Source: Novosphingobium acidiphilum DSM 19966
Lineage (GTDB): Bacteria > Pseudomonadota > Alphaproteobacteria > Sphingomonadales > Sphingomonadaceae
NCBI RefSeq assembly: GCF_000429005.1
Contig: NZ_AUBA01000002.1
Coordinates: 62,001 to 126,000, forward strand
Length of the DNA stretch: 64,000 bases
Direction: 5' to 3'
In this document: positions 17,579 through 25,017 of the stretch, in pieces
How the letters are laid out: each line of letters opens with the position of its first letter
Numbering within the stretch: position 1 is the stretch's first letter
Notes under the pieces: model-generated
The model's input: the letters and a program-made list of their open reading frames with translations, nothing else
Database searches by the model: none
What the model was told of the DNA's origin: nothing
Translations under genes and position numbers: made by a program

Positions 17579-19246
17579 TCAGGCGTCAATGTCCTGCGGG
17601 TGCGTACCGGTTTCGGGCAGCGCGCGGTAGGCAAAGTCGCGAAACCGCACGCGCCCCGGGCCGGTGGCAAACAGGCCCGGGCGCAAACTGGCAAGGTCGT
17701 CGATCGTGTTGACATGATAGCCCGAGGTTTCGCTGCGGACCGTGTGCCGCGTCCAGCTGCGGCCGTCGGCGCTGTAGTAGAACGTCACGAGAGTGCGCCG
17801 GTTGACGATGCGCAGGTGGATCGTGCGCAATGGCGGCGCGGGTTCCTGCCAATAGCTCGCCTTGCCGCCACGCCAGGTGGTCATGTGTGTGCCGTCATGG
17901 CCCATACCCAGAAACAGGCGATCGTTGTAGAACAGCAGCAGTCCGCCCTGGCTTTCCCCGAGCAATTCCATGCACACCGATATCTGATACGCGGGATCGC
18001 CGACCATCTGGGTCAGCGGCGAGCTGTCTGCCGGGCTGGTGCCTTTGCCTGCAAGCACGAGGCCCTCGGGACCAAATTCGGCCCGATGCGCCTCGGTCGG
18101 GTCCGCTGCATAAAACGACCAGCGTTCACCCAGCGTGTTGCGCACAAAGCTGTCCGATCGCGCAATGCCGTCGGCTCCACCCGGCTGCCCGGTGGGCATT
18201 GGCAAGGGCCGCGACAGATCGCCACCGAGCGCCACGGGCCAGCCATCGGCGCTCCAGGGCATCGGCTCGAGCAGGGTTTGGCGGCCAAGCGTGCGCAGGC
18301 CGTTCTCGTAACCGTGATAGACCAGGTACCAATGGCCGCCCGGTCCTTCGACCGCGGTCGCATGTCCGCGCGACCACCATGGCTCGGCGGCACTGGCGGT
18401 ATGGACGATCGGATTGTTCGGGGCATTTTCCCACGGTCCGGCGATGCTGCGCGATCGCGCGGCAATGACCATGTGGCCGGTGGGCGGCCCCGCGGTGCCC
18501 CCCACCGCGCTGATCAGGTAAAACCAGCCGTTGCGGCGCAGCAGCTTGGGCCCTTCCAGCGCATAGGCCTCGGTCACCCAGGTATCGGGGTAATGCCAGC
18601 CGTCGTAGGCGTGCTCGATCGCGCCGTTTGTAGCCAGTCCGTCACCGCTCAGCCTTATCCGGCTGACCCCCGACAGAAACAGGTAACGATGCCCGTCCTC
18701 ACCCACAATGTGACAGGGATCGATATATCCGGAAATGCCAAGGTCGATCGGATCGCTCCACGGACCGGTGATGCTCGGCGCATGGATGACATGGATGTTT
18801 GCCCAGCTTTTGAGCCCGCGCGACCACGGCGCGCGCATGAACGGAATATAGATGTAATACCGACCGTCATGTTTGGCCAGGTCGCAGGCGAACACGGTGC
18901 CGAGCGGCGTGTCGAGCGCGGGACCGACCGGCGTCCAGTTGACCAGGTCGACCGATTGCCAGATCATCAGGCCCGGCGCCGCATCGAAAGAGGAATGGGT
19001 CATATACCAGCGATCGCCATCGCGCAGGATGGTTGGATCGGGATGGTCGCCGGCCATGACCGGATTGCGATAGAAACCGGTGCCCAGGTCCGCCTTGCGC
19101 TGGCCCTCGATTCCCACACCCCAGCCCGCAGCCGGCAACGCCGCACCGCCTCCCGCGCCCTGCGCCTGCGTCGGCGCCCCGCCCAGCAGCGACCACGCCG
19201 ATCCGGTCAGGGCACCCTTCAATGCGTCTCGGCGCGTGGTCACCAT
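17579..19246 (-). CDS. Exported GH43-family glycosidase
   Basis: This 555-residue enzyme has a twin-arginine-type leader (TTRRDALKG, residues 3-11), so folded export to the periplasm is likely. The five-bladed propeller of GH43 is visible with the expected catalytic set: general base D70 (GDHPDPTI), pKa-tuning D176 (YIDPC) and acid E231 (ALEGPKL). A C-terminal beta-sandwich (about 345-555) follows, as in GH43 beta-xylosidases and arabinofuranosidases. ATG 19246 has GGAGG directly upstream. It lies downstream of the DUF6379 gene and the truncated esterase, in the same direction. The substrate is probably a xylan- or arabinan-type side chain or a plant glycoside. Confidence 0.92.
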   Translation of the reverse strand: MVTTRRDALKGALTGSAWSLLGGAPTQAQGAGGGAALPAAGWGVGIEGQRKADLGTGFYRNPVMAGDHPDPTILRDGDRWYMTHSSFDAAPGLMIWQSVDLVNWTPVGPALDTPLGTVFACDLAKHDGRYYIYIPFMRAPWSRGLKSWANIHVIHAPSITGPWSDPIDLGISGYIDPCHIVGEDGHRYLFLSGVSRIRLSGDGLATNGAIEHAYDGWHYPDTWVTEAYALEGPKLLRRNGWFYLISAVGGTAGPPTGHMVIAARSRSIAGPWENAPNNPIVHTASAAEPWWSRGHATAVEGPGGHWYLVYHGYENGLRTLGRQTLLEPMPWSADGWPVALGGDLSRPLPMPTGQPGGADGIARSDSFVRNTLGERWSFYAADPTEAHRAEFGPEGLVLAGKGTSPADSSPLTQMVGDPAYQISVCMELLGESQGGLLLFYNDRLFLGMGHDGTHMTTWRGGKASYWQEPAPPLRTIHLRIVNRRTLVTFYYSADGRSWTRHTVRSETSGYHVNTIDDLASLRPGLFATGPGRVRFRDFAYRALPETGTHPQDIDA

Positions 19247-19320
19247 GGCCTCCGGTTCTCGCCAGCGTGGCGTTGCAAGTCGCTGTCAGGCTCGCCCCGC
19301 CAGCCAGCGCGGGTGATGGT

Positions 19321-19707
19321 TCAGAAACAGATCGTCTTCTCGTCGTTGTTGAACGACGGGAACGGCATGTACGAGATGCGCAGCCGCTGTTGCAGCCCCA
19401 GGCGGTGGTCGCCCTTCGGAAAACCGCCGGGCAAGCTGACGATCACCGTGGCCGGTGTGCCGAACCCCCAGCGCCGATCGTAGACTGTCTCCATTTGCGC
19501 CAAAGTCAGCGCGCCCTTGCCGTCATCGAACGCGATCGCGTCACGCGGCATGACCTGACCGTCGATCGACACGGCCAGATCTTCGATCAGCGACAGAGTG
19601 ATCCCGCGATAATATCCAAGGCGCGTTTCGAAGGCAAAGCCGGTGGGCGCATCGACGGGCCCGGTGTTGTGCACAGTGGCGGGGTCGATAATATATTTGT
19701 CGAACAT
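19321..19707 (-). CDS. DUF6379 protein, C-deglycosidase beta-subunit-like
   Basis: The 128-residue protein matches, by my recognition of its N terminus (MFDKYIIDP, GFAFETRLGYYRGI, SIDGQV) and C-terminal part (RLRISYMPFP), the DUF6379 family. Members include the small beta subunits of C-glycoside deglycosidases, whose alpha subunits are sugar-phosphate-isomerase-like. No alpha subunit is found beside it. Its start overlaps the stop of the upstream esterase remnant (TGATG), so the two were once coupled. GH43 follows 74 nt downstream. Glycoside metabolism is the plausible context. Confidence 0.75.
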   Translation of the reverse strand: MFDKYIIDPATVHNTGPVDAPTGFAFETRLGYYRGITLSLIEDLAVSIDGQVMPRDAIAFDDGKGALTLAQMETVYDRRWGFGTPATVIVSLPGGFPKGDHRLGLQQRLRISYMPFPSFNNDEKTICF

Positions 19708-20138
19708 CAGCGCGCGTCCTCAAGAAAATGTTGCAACCGCAGCCAGCGCAGCATGACATCCAGCCAACCTTCGGTGGGCGTGCCCGCGATGCCCGCGCCA
19801 AACCCGTGACCGCCGCTTGCAAACAGATGGAATTCGACCGGCCGGCCCGCCTCTCGATAGGCCTCAACCAGCGGAAAGCCGTGAACTTTTGCCAGCAGAA
19901 AGTCATCCGATGCCACCGCCACGAACATCGGTGGCGCATCCGCGGGCACCTTGATCGCGGCCATGTTGGGATAAATCGGCCCGACGAAATTGGGGCGCTC
20001 CGGACCCGAACGCTCGACCAGCGAACGGGTCAGAAACCCGCCGGCGGAAAACCCCATGAACCCGATGCGGTGCGGATCGATGCCGTACTCATTGGCGTGG
20101 GCGCGCACATAGCGAAGCGCGCCAAGGCCATCGGCCAT
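19707..20138 (-). pseudogene. 5'-truncated esterase/lipase of the alpha/beta-hydrolase fold
   Basis: Only the C-terminal 143 residues remain. They start just before the family segment GALRYVRAHANEYGIDPHRIGFMGFSAGG, in which GFSAGG is the nucleophile elbow. The catalytic Asp (SDDFLL) and His (GGHGFG) regions are present. The part that should precede it, with the HGGG-type oxyanion loop (typically 100 or more residues), is missing. Reading upstream hits a stop at 20151-20153, where base composition turns abruptly AT-rich. The gene was probably cut by the insertion or deletion event that brought in the adjacent foreign DNA. The fragment could still be translated, but activity is doubtful. Confidence 0.8.
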
Positions 20139-20812
20139 ATGTCGCCGTAATTAGATATTTAAATCATTATTTTAATCGCAATTTGAACCGCAATCAAATC
20201 CGAAACTTCCAACCTAACTTACAATCTGACTTTTGAAAGGTCGATCATGTCTGAAGCTCTTCGTACTTTTAACGCAATTCCAGCGAACTTTCGCACCACT
20301 GACAACACCGATGGCGACTGGCCAAGAGCGCCGCAATGGAAGGCCGCAACCGACGCCGGTGAAAGCGCCGCAATCGGCTTGGCAAGCGCCCATACGCGAA
20401 TGCGCGAAGGTATGGGCCAATTTGTCAGCTTACTTAAAATGGAACCAAGGACGAAGACGCCCGAAGGTCATTATCTCGAAACGAATGATGCAGCGCAAAG
20501 CTGGTTGAAAGCGACCGCAACCATAACGCAAAATGCGCGGGACGCCGCCGATAGGTGTGGATAGGGGGCTGGAGGGCGTCGAAGTCTGCCAGTGATAATA
20601 CACAGCGCAAACACTGTGGATGCACTAGCCGCGAACCGATCTGAATTTTCCGACGCCATAAAGCGCGCGCGCACTGCTGCCGAAACTGGCCCCTAGGTGC
20701 CGCACTGCCCGCATCCGTTCGCGTCAATTCAGGTCCAGCCGCAACCCGTTCGTGGGCTTAGTCATGGGCAACGCCTGAAAAAGTGCATTTTATCGAGGAA
20801 AATCAGAGGTAG
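20139..20812. mobile_element. AT-rich fragment of an older insertion
   Basis: Between the esterase breakpoint and the left island repeat lies DNA of clearly lower GC than the flanks, with one well-supported short gene (20247-20564). It lies outside the repeats that bound the arsenic island. It therefore most likely represents a previous insertion at the same tRNA-Ser locus or the scar of a deletion. From 20565 to 20812 I see no gene. Confidence 0.5.
20247..20564 (+). CDS. Small hypothetical protein of foreign fragment
   Basis: The 105-residue product starts at an ATG with GAAAGG 8 nt upstream, in AT-rich surroundings. The sequence is Ala-rich, predicted helical and soluble (AAIGLASAHTRMREGMGQF, DAAQSWLKATATITQNARDAADR). 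I do not recognise a family. The end may be truncated relative to a longer ancestor, as the frame runs into a stop in non-coding-looking DNA. It lies between the broken esterase and the left island repeat. Confidence 0.55.
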   Translation: MSEALRTFNAIPANFRTTDNTDGDWPRAPQWKAATDAGESAAIGLASAHTRMREGMGQFVSLLKMEPRTKTPEGHYLETNDAAQSWLKATATITQNARDAADRCG

Positions 20813-20830
20813 TTGGCGGAGAGGCAGGGA
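20813..20830. repeat. Left attachment-type repeat (attL)
   Basis: The 18 bases TTGGCGGAGAGGCAGGGA are identical to the 3' end of the tRNA-Ser gene at 26744-26761, in the same orientation. Identity stops immediately after. It marks the left end of the integrated island. Confidence 0.85.
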
Positions 20831-20890
20831 AACGACGCTATTTCTTACTTTGATAGGATTATCAATATGTTTTAGGTCATGCCGGCTTAG

Positions 20891-20914
20891 ATTTTGTAGC
20901 ACATTTTGTAGCAA
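20891..20914. repeat. TTTGTAGCA pair, left copy
   Basis: Two TTTTGTAGCA half-sites lie 11 bp apart, 61 bp inside the left repeat. A 24-nt segment covering both differs by a single base from 26658-26681 near the right end. They are candidate arm-type binding sites for the integrase. Confidence 0.6.
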
Positions 20915-20959
20915 CGGGTTGCAAGGGACATGCCGCCGCGCAGATCGAGCTACTAGCTG

Positions 20960-21205
20960 CTACCGGCGCACTTCAAGCAAAAGACGGCAGGCTTGATCAG
21001 CCACGGCCTCACGTTCTGCCCGCCACTTCAACCGTGCTTGCAGCATTCGGGCTTGGAATGCCCCTACGCCCTTGTCTGCGTTGCGGCTGGACTTGGCCTT
21101 GCCTTCATCGGTGCGCGGGCCTGTGGCCCGACCCCACGGCTGCCATTGCCTTATCGCTTCCGCTTGCTTTGCCCGGCGTTCGGGCGTCCAGCCTGACTTG
21201 CGCAT
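20960..21205 (-). CDS. Small basic hypothetical protein of the island
   Basis: The 81-residue product is strongly basic, with an Arg/Lys/Gln-rich N terminus (MRKSGWTPERRAKQAEAIRQW), a GPRTDEGKAKSSRNADKG motif and a helical C terminus ending LLLEVRR. Similar short basic proteins with an STGPRT-EGKA motif are common on mobile DNA of alphaproteobacteria, and their role is unknown. ATG 21205 has GGAGG 5 nt upstream, which decides the start. From 21206 to 21432 no gene is seen. Confidence 0.7.
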   Translation of the reverse strand: MRKSGWTPERRAKQAEAIRQWQPWGRATGPRTDEGKAKSSRNADKGVGAFQARMLQARLKWRAEREAVADQACRLLLEVRR

Positions 21206-21432
21206 GATTGCCTCCTTCAATAGTTCGTTTCGACCATTACAGCGTGATCGCGGTGCGCGCCAGAGTGACCTGCTGGCGACGGCAAGTGCGTCGGAGAGCA
21301 GCAGTGCGCGCAAGCAGGTTCTGTGGCCCCACGGGGCGCATACGGACGAAATAGCCGGGATCGTGGGGAAATTAGCAGTGGATCATTGACCGCTATCAGA
21401 TGGGCACACCAAGACTGGCGACATGATGCGGG

Positions 21433-22116
21433 TCATCGACCCCTGCTTTCATTGTCAATAAAATCGGCTGGCTGTGCTTCGGCAGTGGCACTCGCACTAT
21501 GTAGCGCCAGACCAGCCATGACCGCATCCATGAGATGCCGGTATTGAGGAACGAGGGCATAGCGTTTTACGGGGTGCTGGTGATCTCGACGACCTATCAC
21601 GACCCGGTGCAGGATGCCGACGTTGCACAAATCGTCCAGGAGGGCTTCTGGCAATTCGTCGTGGCCATTTCGGCTAATTCCGCCGTCCTCGAACAGCCGG
21701 GCCATGACGCCTTGCACGCCGACCTGATGCGCAGCGCAGAGTTGGGCGATCATTCCGCATAGCCGGGTCAGATCGGTGATCTGCGGCGTAGGCCGCTCGT
21801 TGAACATCTCACCAAACCGTGACCAGCGCACAGCGGTCAATAGGTTCAGCCGTTCCATTTCCAAGATCGCGAGCAAGCGGTCTCGCGGTCGCACGGGGCG
21901 GCCAATGTCCGAGTAATCGCCCTTCTTCAATCGACGCACTTCAAACCGAAACCGCGACGGGGATTTGGCATAGACGCCAAGTCGATACTTATCGGTGAGC
22001 GTGAAGCCAATGGACAGGCAGTCAGGGCCATGTGAGGCACCCTTGGCAACAATGCGCGGTTGAAAGGAATGCCAACTGCGCGCCATTGGTTCTGTTGCCG
22101 GGCGGATGTCCGCCAT
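21433..22116 (-). CDS. Unknown protein at the end of the ars operon
   Basis: The 227-residue soluble protein starts 11 nt after the arsH stop, so it belongs to the ars transcript. I do not recognise it with certainty. The segment IGFTLTDKYRLGVYAKSPSRFRFEVRRLKKGDY resembles pieces of phage or plasmid replication initiators. The C-terminal half (TDLTRLCGMIAQLCAAHQVGV through HHPVKRYALVP-like residues) could be a winged-helix domain. A second ATG (residue 11) is possible. It is more likely a replication or maintenance gene of the ancestral element than an arsenic gene. Confidence 0.65.
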   Translation of the reverse strand: MADIRPATEPMARSWHSFQPRIVAKGASHGPDCLSIGFTLTDKYRLGVYAKSPSRFRFEVRRLKKGDYSDIGRPVRPRDRLLAILEMERLNLLTAVRWSRFGEMFNERPTPQITDLTRLCGMIAQLCAAHQVGVQGVMARLFEDGGISRNGHDELPEALLDDLCNVGILHRVVIGRRDHQHPVKRYALVPQYRHLMDAVMAGLALHSASATAEAQPADFIDNESRGR

Positions 22117-22127
22117 TCGAAGTGCCG

Positions 22128-22862
22128 CTATGCGATCCCGGCATCTTCCACTGGTGTTACGACCGGACAGTCGCGCTCGACCCGCTCCGAATAGCGGTCC
22201 ACCAGTTGGTCAGCATGTGGACGCAGCAGGACGGTGAAGCGCACCAGTTCCTCCATCACGTCAACGATGCGGTCGTAGTACGCAGAGGGCTTCATGCGGC
22301 CCGCGTCGTCAAACTCTTCATAGGCTTTTGCGACACTCGACTGGTTCGGGATGGTGACCATTCGCATCCAGCGCCCCAGCACTCGTAGCGTGTTGATGGA
22401 GTTGAACGACTGCGAACCGGCACTGACCTGCATCACCGCCAGCGTGCGCCCCTGTGTCGGACGCCTACCCTTCATGGCCAAGGGCAGATGGTCGATCTGC
22501 GCCTTCATGACGCCCGTGATCTGGCCATGCCGCTCCGGGCTGCACCACACTTGGCCCTCCGACCACAGCGACAATTCGCGCAACTCATGCACAGCGGGAT
22601 GGTCGTCTCCTGCCACCTGATCGGGCAGGGGCAGGTCAGACGGATCGAAAATGCGCGTCTCGCAACCGAAGTAGCGCAACAACCGAGCGGCTTCCTCCGT
22701 GGCCAGCCGCGAATAGGACCGCTCACGTAGACTGCCGTAAAGCAGCAGCATGCGCGGCGGTGGGTCCATCGCCCCAAGGCCAAGCGCCGGGCGGCGATAG
22801 GCGTACTCGGGGCGCAGAGCCGGAAGTTGCTCCGGATCGGACAGGTCGCGAAGGCGGTTCAT
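22128..22862 (-). CDS. arsH: ArsH NADPH-dependent flavin reductase
   Basis: This FMN protein oxidises trivalent organoarsenicals such as methylarsenite to the less toxic pentavalent forms. The 244-residue sequence has the flavodoxin-like motif [15 protein letters not shown] near residue 40 and the conserved [20 protein letters not shown] and [20 protein letters not shown] segments typical of ArsH. ATG 22862 overlaps the aquaglyceroporin stop by 4 nt (ATGA). It is the fifth gene of the ars operon. Confidence 0.95.
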   Translation of the reverse strand: MNRLRDLSDPEQLPALRPEYAYRRPALGLGAMDPPPRMLLLYGSLRERSYSRLATEEAARLLRYFGCETRIFDPSDLPLPDQVAGDDHPAVHELRELSLWSEGQVWCSPERHGQITGVMKAQIDHLPLAMKGRRPTQGRTLAVMQVSAGSQSFNSINTLRVLGRWMRMVTIPNQSSVAKAYEEFDDAGRMKPSAYYDRIVDVMEELVRFTVLLRPHADQLVDRYSERVERDCPVVTPVEDAGIA

Positions 22863-23521
22863 GCGATGTCCTTGGGAGCCAGAACTGTCTCCGTGCATAG
22901 ATAGGCTGCCAACCCGCCCGCGAGTTGCGCAGCGATGAAGCCCGGCACACTGGCGGGCGCGATCCCGGCAAAGCTGTTGCTCAAACTACGGGCGATGGTG
23001 ATGGCCGGGTTGGCAAAGCTCGTGGAAGAGGTAAACCAGTAAGCTGCGGTGATGTAGAGCGCGACACTGGCGGGCACCCATTGAGGCCGAACCCTGATCG
23101 TACACAGGATGGTTAGCAACAGGCCGAATGTGGCCACCGCCTCACCAGTCAACTGTCCGGGGCCAGAGCGCACCTTGGTCGATAGCTGCCACACGGGCAG
23201 GTCAAACATTAGGTGCGCCGTCCAAACGCCGAGGATACCTCCGGCAAGCTGCATCACCGCATAGCCTATGGCCTGCCCGGTCGAGAGTTCCCCGCGCAGA
23301 CGGAACACCAGTGTCACGGCTGGGTTGAAGTGAGCGCCCGACAACGGCCCCAGCATCGTAATCAGCACGAACAGCATGGCCCCGGTTGCCAAGGTGTTAC
23401 CCAATAGGGCTATCGCCACATTCCCACCGGCCAGCTTCTCGGCCATGATCCCGGAGCCGATCACAGTCGCGAACAGCATGAAACTGCCGACCGCCTCTGC
23501 CCACAGCGCCGGGCGTATCAT
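22859..23521 (-). CDS. aqpS: Aquaglyceroporin for arsenite efflux
   Basis: This MIP-family channel has 220 residues, six membrane segments and both NPA boxes (HFNPAVTL near residue 66 and FANPAITI near residue 169). In Sinorhizobium meliloti, AqpS replaces ArsB/Acr3 and lets arsenite, formed from arsenate by ArsC, flow out of the cell. The gene order here is the same kind. ATG 23521 overlaps the upstream arsC stop (ATGA) and its own stop overlaps arsH in the same way. The frame stays open upstream but that part overlaps arsC. Confidence 0.93.
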   Translation of the reverse strand: MIRPALWAEAVGSFMLFATVIGSGIMAEKLAGGNVAIALLGNTLATGAMLFVLITMLGPLSGAHFNPAVTLVFRLRGELSTGQAIGYAVMQLAGGILGVWTAHLMFDLPVWQLSTKVRSGPGQLTGEAVATFGLLLTILCTIRVRPQWVPASVALYITAAYWFTSSTSFANPAITIARSLSNSFAGIAPASVPGFIAAQLAGGLAAYLCTETVLAPKDIA

Positions 23522-23961
23522 GCCGAACGGCCGGGTGCGATACGCTGACCAGCGTCGTCGATCACCTGTTCGCCGTCCTCCTTGGCGAACGCACCCTGTT
23601 GGACGGTTGGCAGCAGGTCTAACACAACCTCGGACGGACGGCACAGCTTCACCCCTAGCGGAGAGACAACCAGCGGACGATTTATGAGGATCGGGTGGGC
23701 CATCATGGCGTCCACCAATTCCGCGTCAGTCAGGGCCGGATTGTCCAGCCCGAGATTGGCGTAAGGAGTTCCCTTCTGCCGCAGGAGGTCGCGGGGAGAC
23801 ATCCCGGCTCGCTCCAGCAGGCTTTCCAGCAAGGCACGCGAAGGCGGGGTCTTGAGGTACTCGACGACATGCGGCTCGATCCCGGCATTGCGGATCATGG
23901 CAAGCGTGTTGCGCGAAGTACCGCATTCCGGGTTGTGGTAGATGATAATGTCAGTGCTCAT
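23518..23961 (-). CDS. arsC: Glutaredoxin-type arsenate reductase
   Basis: This cytoplasmic enzyme reduces arsenate to arsenite using glutathione/glutaredoxin. The 147-residue protein has the catalytic Cys in YHNPECGTSRNTL (C13) and the family motifs TPPSR, RQKGTPYANLGL and the arsenate-binding stretch MMAHPILINRPLVVSPLGVKLCRP. The length is slightly above the usual 115-141. It overlaps both neighbours by 4 nt (ATGA). Confidence 0.95.
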   Translation of the reverse strand: MSTDIIIYHNPECGTSRNTLAMIRNAGIEPHVVEYLKTPPSRALLESLLERAGMSPRDLLRQKGTPYANLGLDNPALTDAELVDAMMAHPILINRPLVVSPLGVKLCRPSEVVLDLLPTVQQGAFAKEDGEQVIDDAGQRIAPGRSA

Positions 23962-24479
23962 TGGGCGATCACGCCGGGCTGGGTAGCGCCTTCAATGTGA
24001 CCGATGTCTTTGAGCTTACGCTCCGTCGCCAGCTTGTCGAGGGTGGCGAGCGGAAGTTCCAAGAACAGTTCGATCCGGCGACGCAGGTAGCGCACGGTAT
24101 CAAGAAATGCCTGTCGCTGACCATCACCTTCCACGGCGGCAGGGTCTTCAATACCCCAATGGGCCGTCATGGGATGACCGATCCAAACTGGGCAGGTCTC
24201 GCCCGCCGCATTGTCGCACACGGTGAAAATAAAATCGAACTCGGGCGCGCCAGCACCAGTAAACTCATTCCAACTCTTTGAGCGCAGTCCTTCGGTCGCA
24301 AAACCCAGCCCGGCCAAAGTTTCCCGTGCCATCGGGTGGACCTCGCCCTTGGGGTGACTGCCTGCGCTATACGCCTTGCAGCCGCCAGCACCGTAATGGT
24401 TCATCAGCACCTCACCGATGATCGAGCGCGCCGAGTTGCCGGTGCACAGAAACAGGACGTTGTAAATCTTGTCGGTCAT
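23958..24479 (-). CDS. Low-molecular-weight-phosphatase-type arsenate reductase
   Basis: This 173-residue protein belongs to the other, unrelated arsenate-reductase family. It has a P-loop CTGNSARS (residues 12-19) near the N terminus, SAGSHPKGEVHPMA and FTVCDNAAGETCPVW with additional cysteines that could form the thioredoxin-coupled relay. ATG 24479 is 10 nt after the arsR stop. The C-terminal tail beyond about residue 140 is longer than in the minimal ArsC. The presence of two different arsenate reductases in one operon suggests use of both glutathione and thioredoxin as reductant. A phosphatase role is an alternative. Confidence 0.88.
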   Translation of the reverse strand: MTDKIYNVLFLCTGNSARSIIGEVLMNHYGAGGCKAYSAGSHPKGEVHPMARETLAGLGFATEGLRSKSWNEFTGAGAPEFDFIFTVCDNAAGETCPVWIGHPMTAHWGIEDPAAVEGDGQRQAFLDTVRYLRRRIELFLELPLATLDKLATERKLKDIGHIEGATQPGVIAQ

Positions 24480-24489
24480 GAGGGCCTCC

Positions 24490-24840
24490 CTAGGCGCTGG
24501 CACTACAGTGAAGTTCAGCAAGCAAGTCCGAACACATTTCCGGCGCACCATTGCAGCAATCCTGCATGAGGAACGCAAGCAACCGGCGCATACCGGCATA
24601 GTCCGTTCGGTAATGGATCAGACGGCTTTCCCGCTCCGACCGCACCAGACCGGCGCGTTCGAGCGTCGCCAGATGATGGGACATGGTCGAGGGCGGCACC
24701 CCGGCATTTTCAGCGATGGCCCCTGCGATCAGGCCATCCGGCCCCGCCTGCACCAGCATGCGGAAAACCGATAGGCGCGTTTCGTGGGCAAGAGCGCCCA
24801 ACGCATCAACGGCCCATACCTGCGGGTTTACATCACTCAT
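24490..24840 (-). CDS. arsR: ArsR-family arsenite-responsive repressor
   Basis: This 116-residue winged-helix repressor opens the ars operon. The DNA-recognition helix region is VPPSTMSHHLATLERAGLVRSERESRLIHYR (about 48-78). Cysteines near the C terminus (CCNG, PEMC, LHC) resemble the As(III)-binding site of alphaproteobacterial ArsR proteins rather than the ELCVCDL site of E. coli. The ribosome site AAAGGTGG lies 6 nt before ATG 24840. It is transcribed from the promoter at 24866-24893. Confidence 0.93.
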   Translation of the reverse strand: MSDVNPQVWAVDALGALAHETRLSVFRMLVQAGPDGLIAGAIAENAGVPPSTMSHHLATLERAGLVRSERESRLIHYRTDYAGMRRLLAFLMQDCCNGAPEMCSDLLAELHCSASA

Positions 24841-24865
24841 GCGAGACCACCTTTCGACTTGACTA

Positions 24866-24893
24866 AAAGTATCGACACAAGCTCCTATGTCAA
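24866..24893 (-). promoter_or_regulatory. Promoter of the ars operon
   Basis: Read on the minus strand, TTGACA (24888-24893) is followed after 16 nt by TACTTT (24866-24871), 25 nt before the arsR start. The AT-rich flank could hold the ArsR operator, but I cannot define a clean palindrome. Confidence 0.55.
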
Positions 24894-25017
24894 ACGATAT
24901 TTCTAAATCAATCGAAACATTCTAGCCTGCTTGACGAGGCTTGGCTTCACCGAGGCACGGCGGTGAACGAGATCAGCGCGATACGCCGGTGCAACAGGTT
25001 GCAACGACGTTCATCAA

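Larger units (their letters stand above)
20565..20959. other. Gene-free stretch holding the left island boundary
   Basis: No convincing coding frame is seen in these 395 bases. The stretch contains the 18-bp left copy of the tRNA-Ser end (20813-20830) and a pair of TTTGTAGCA repeats (20891-20914) that recur near the integrase gene. Confidence 0.6.

Noticed and set aside
20697..20996. Open frame across the left island boundary
   Set aside because: It crosses attL and the TTTGTAGCA repeats, has no ribosome site and a poor translation.
24841..24950. Perfect ArsR operator palindrome
   Set aside because: The AT-rich stretch upstream of the promoter has only weak, imperfect symmetry, so the operator is not called.
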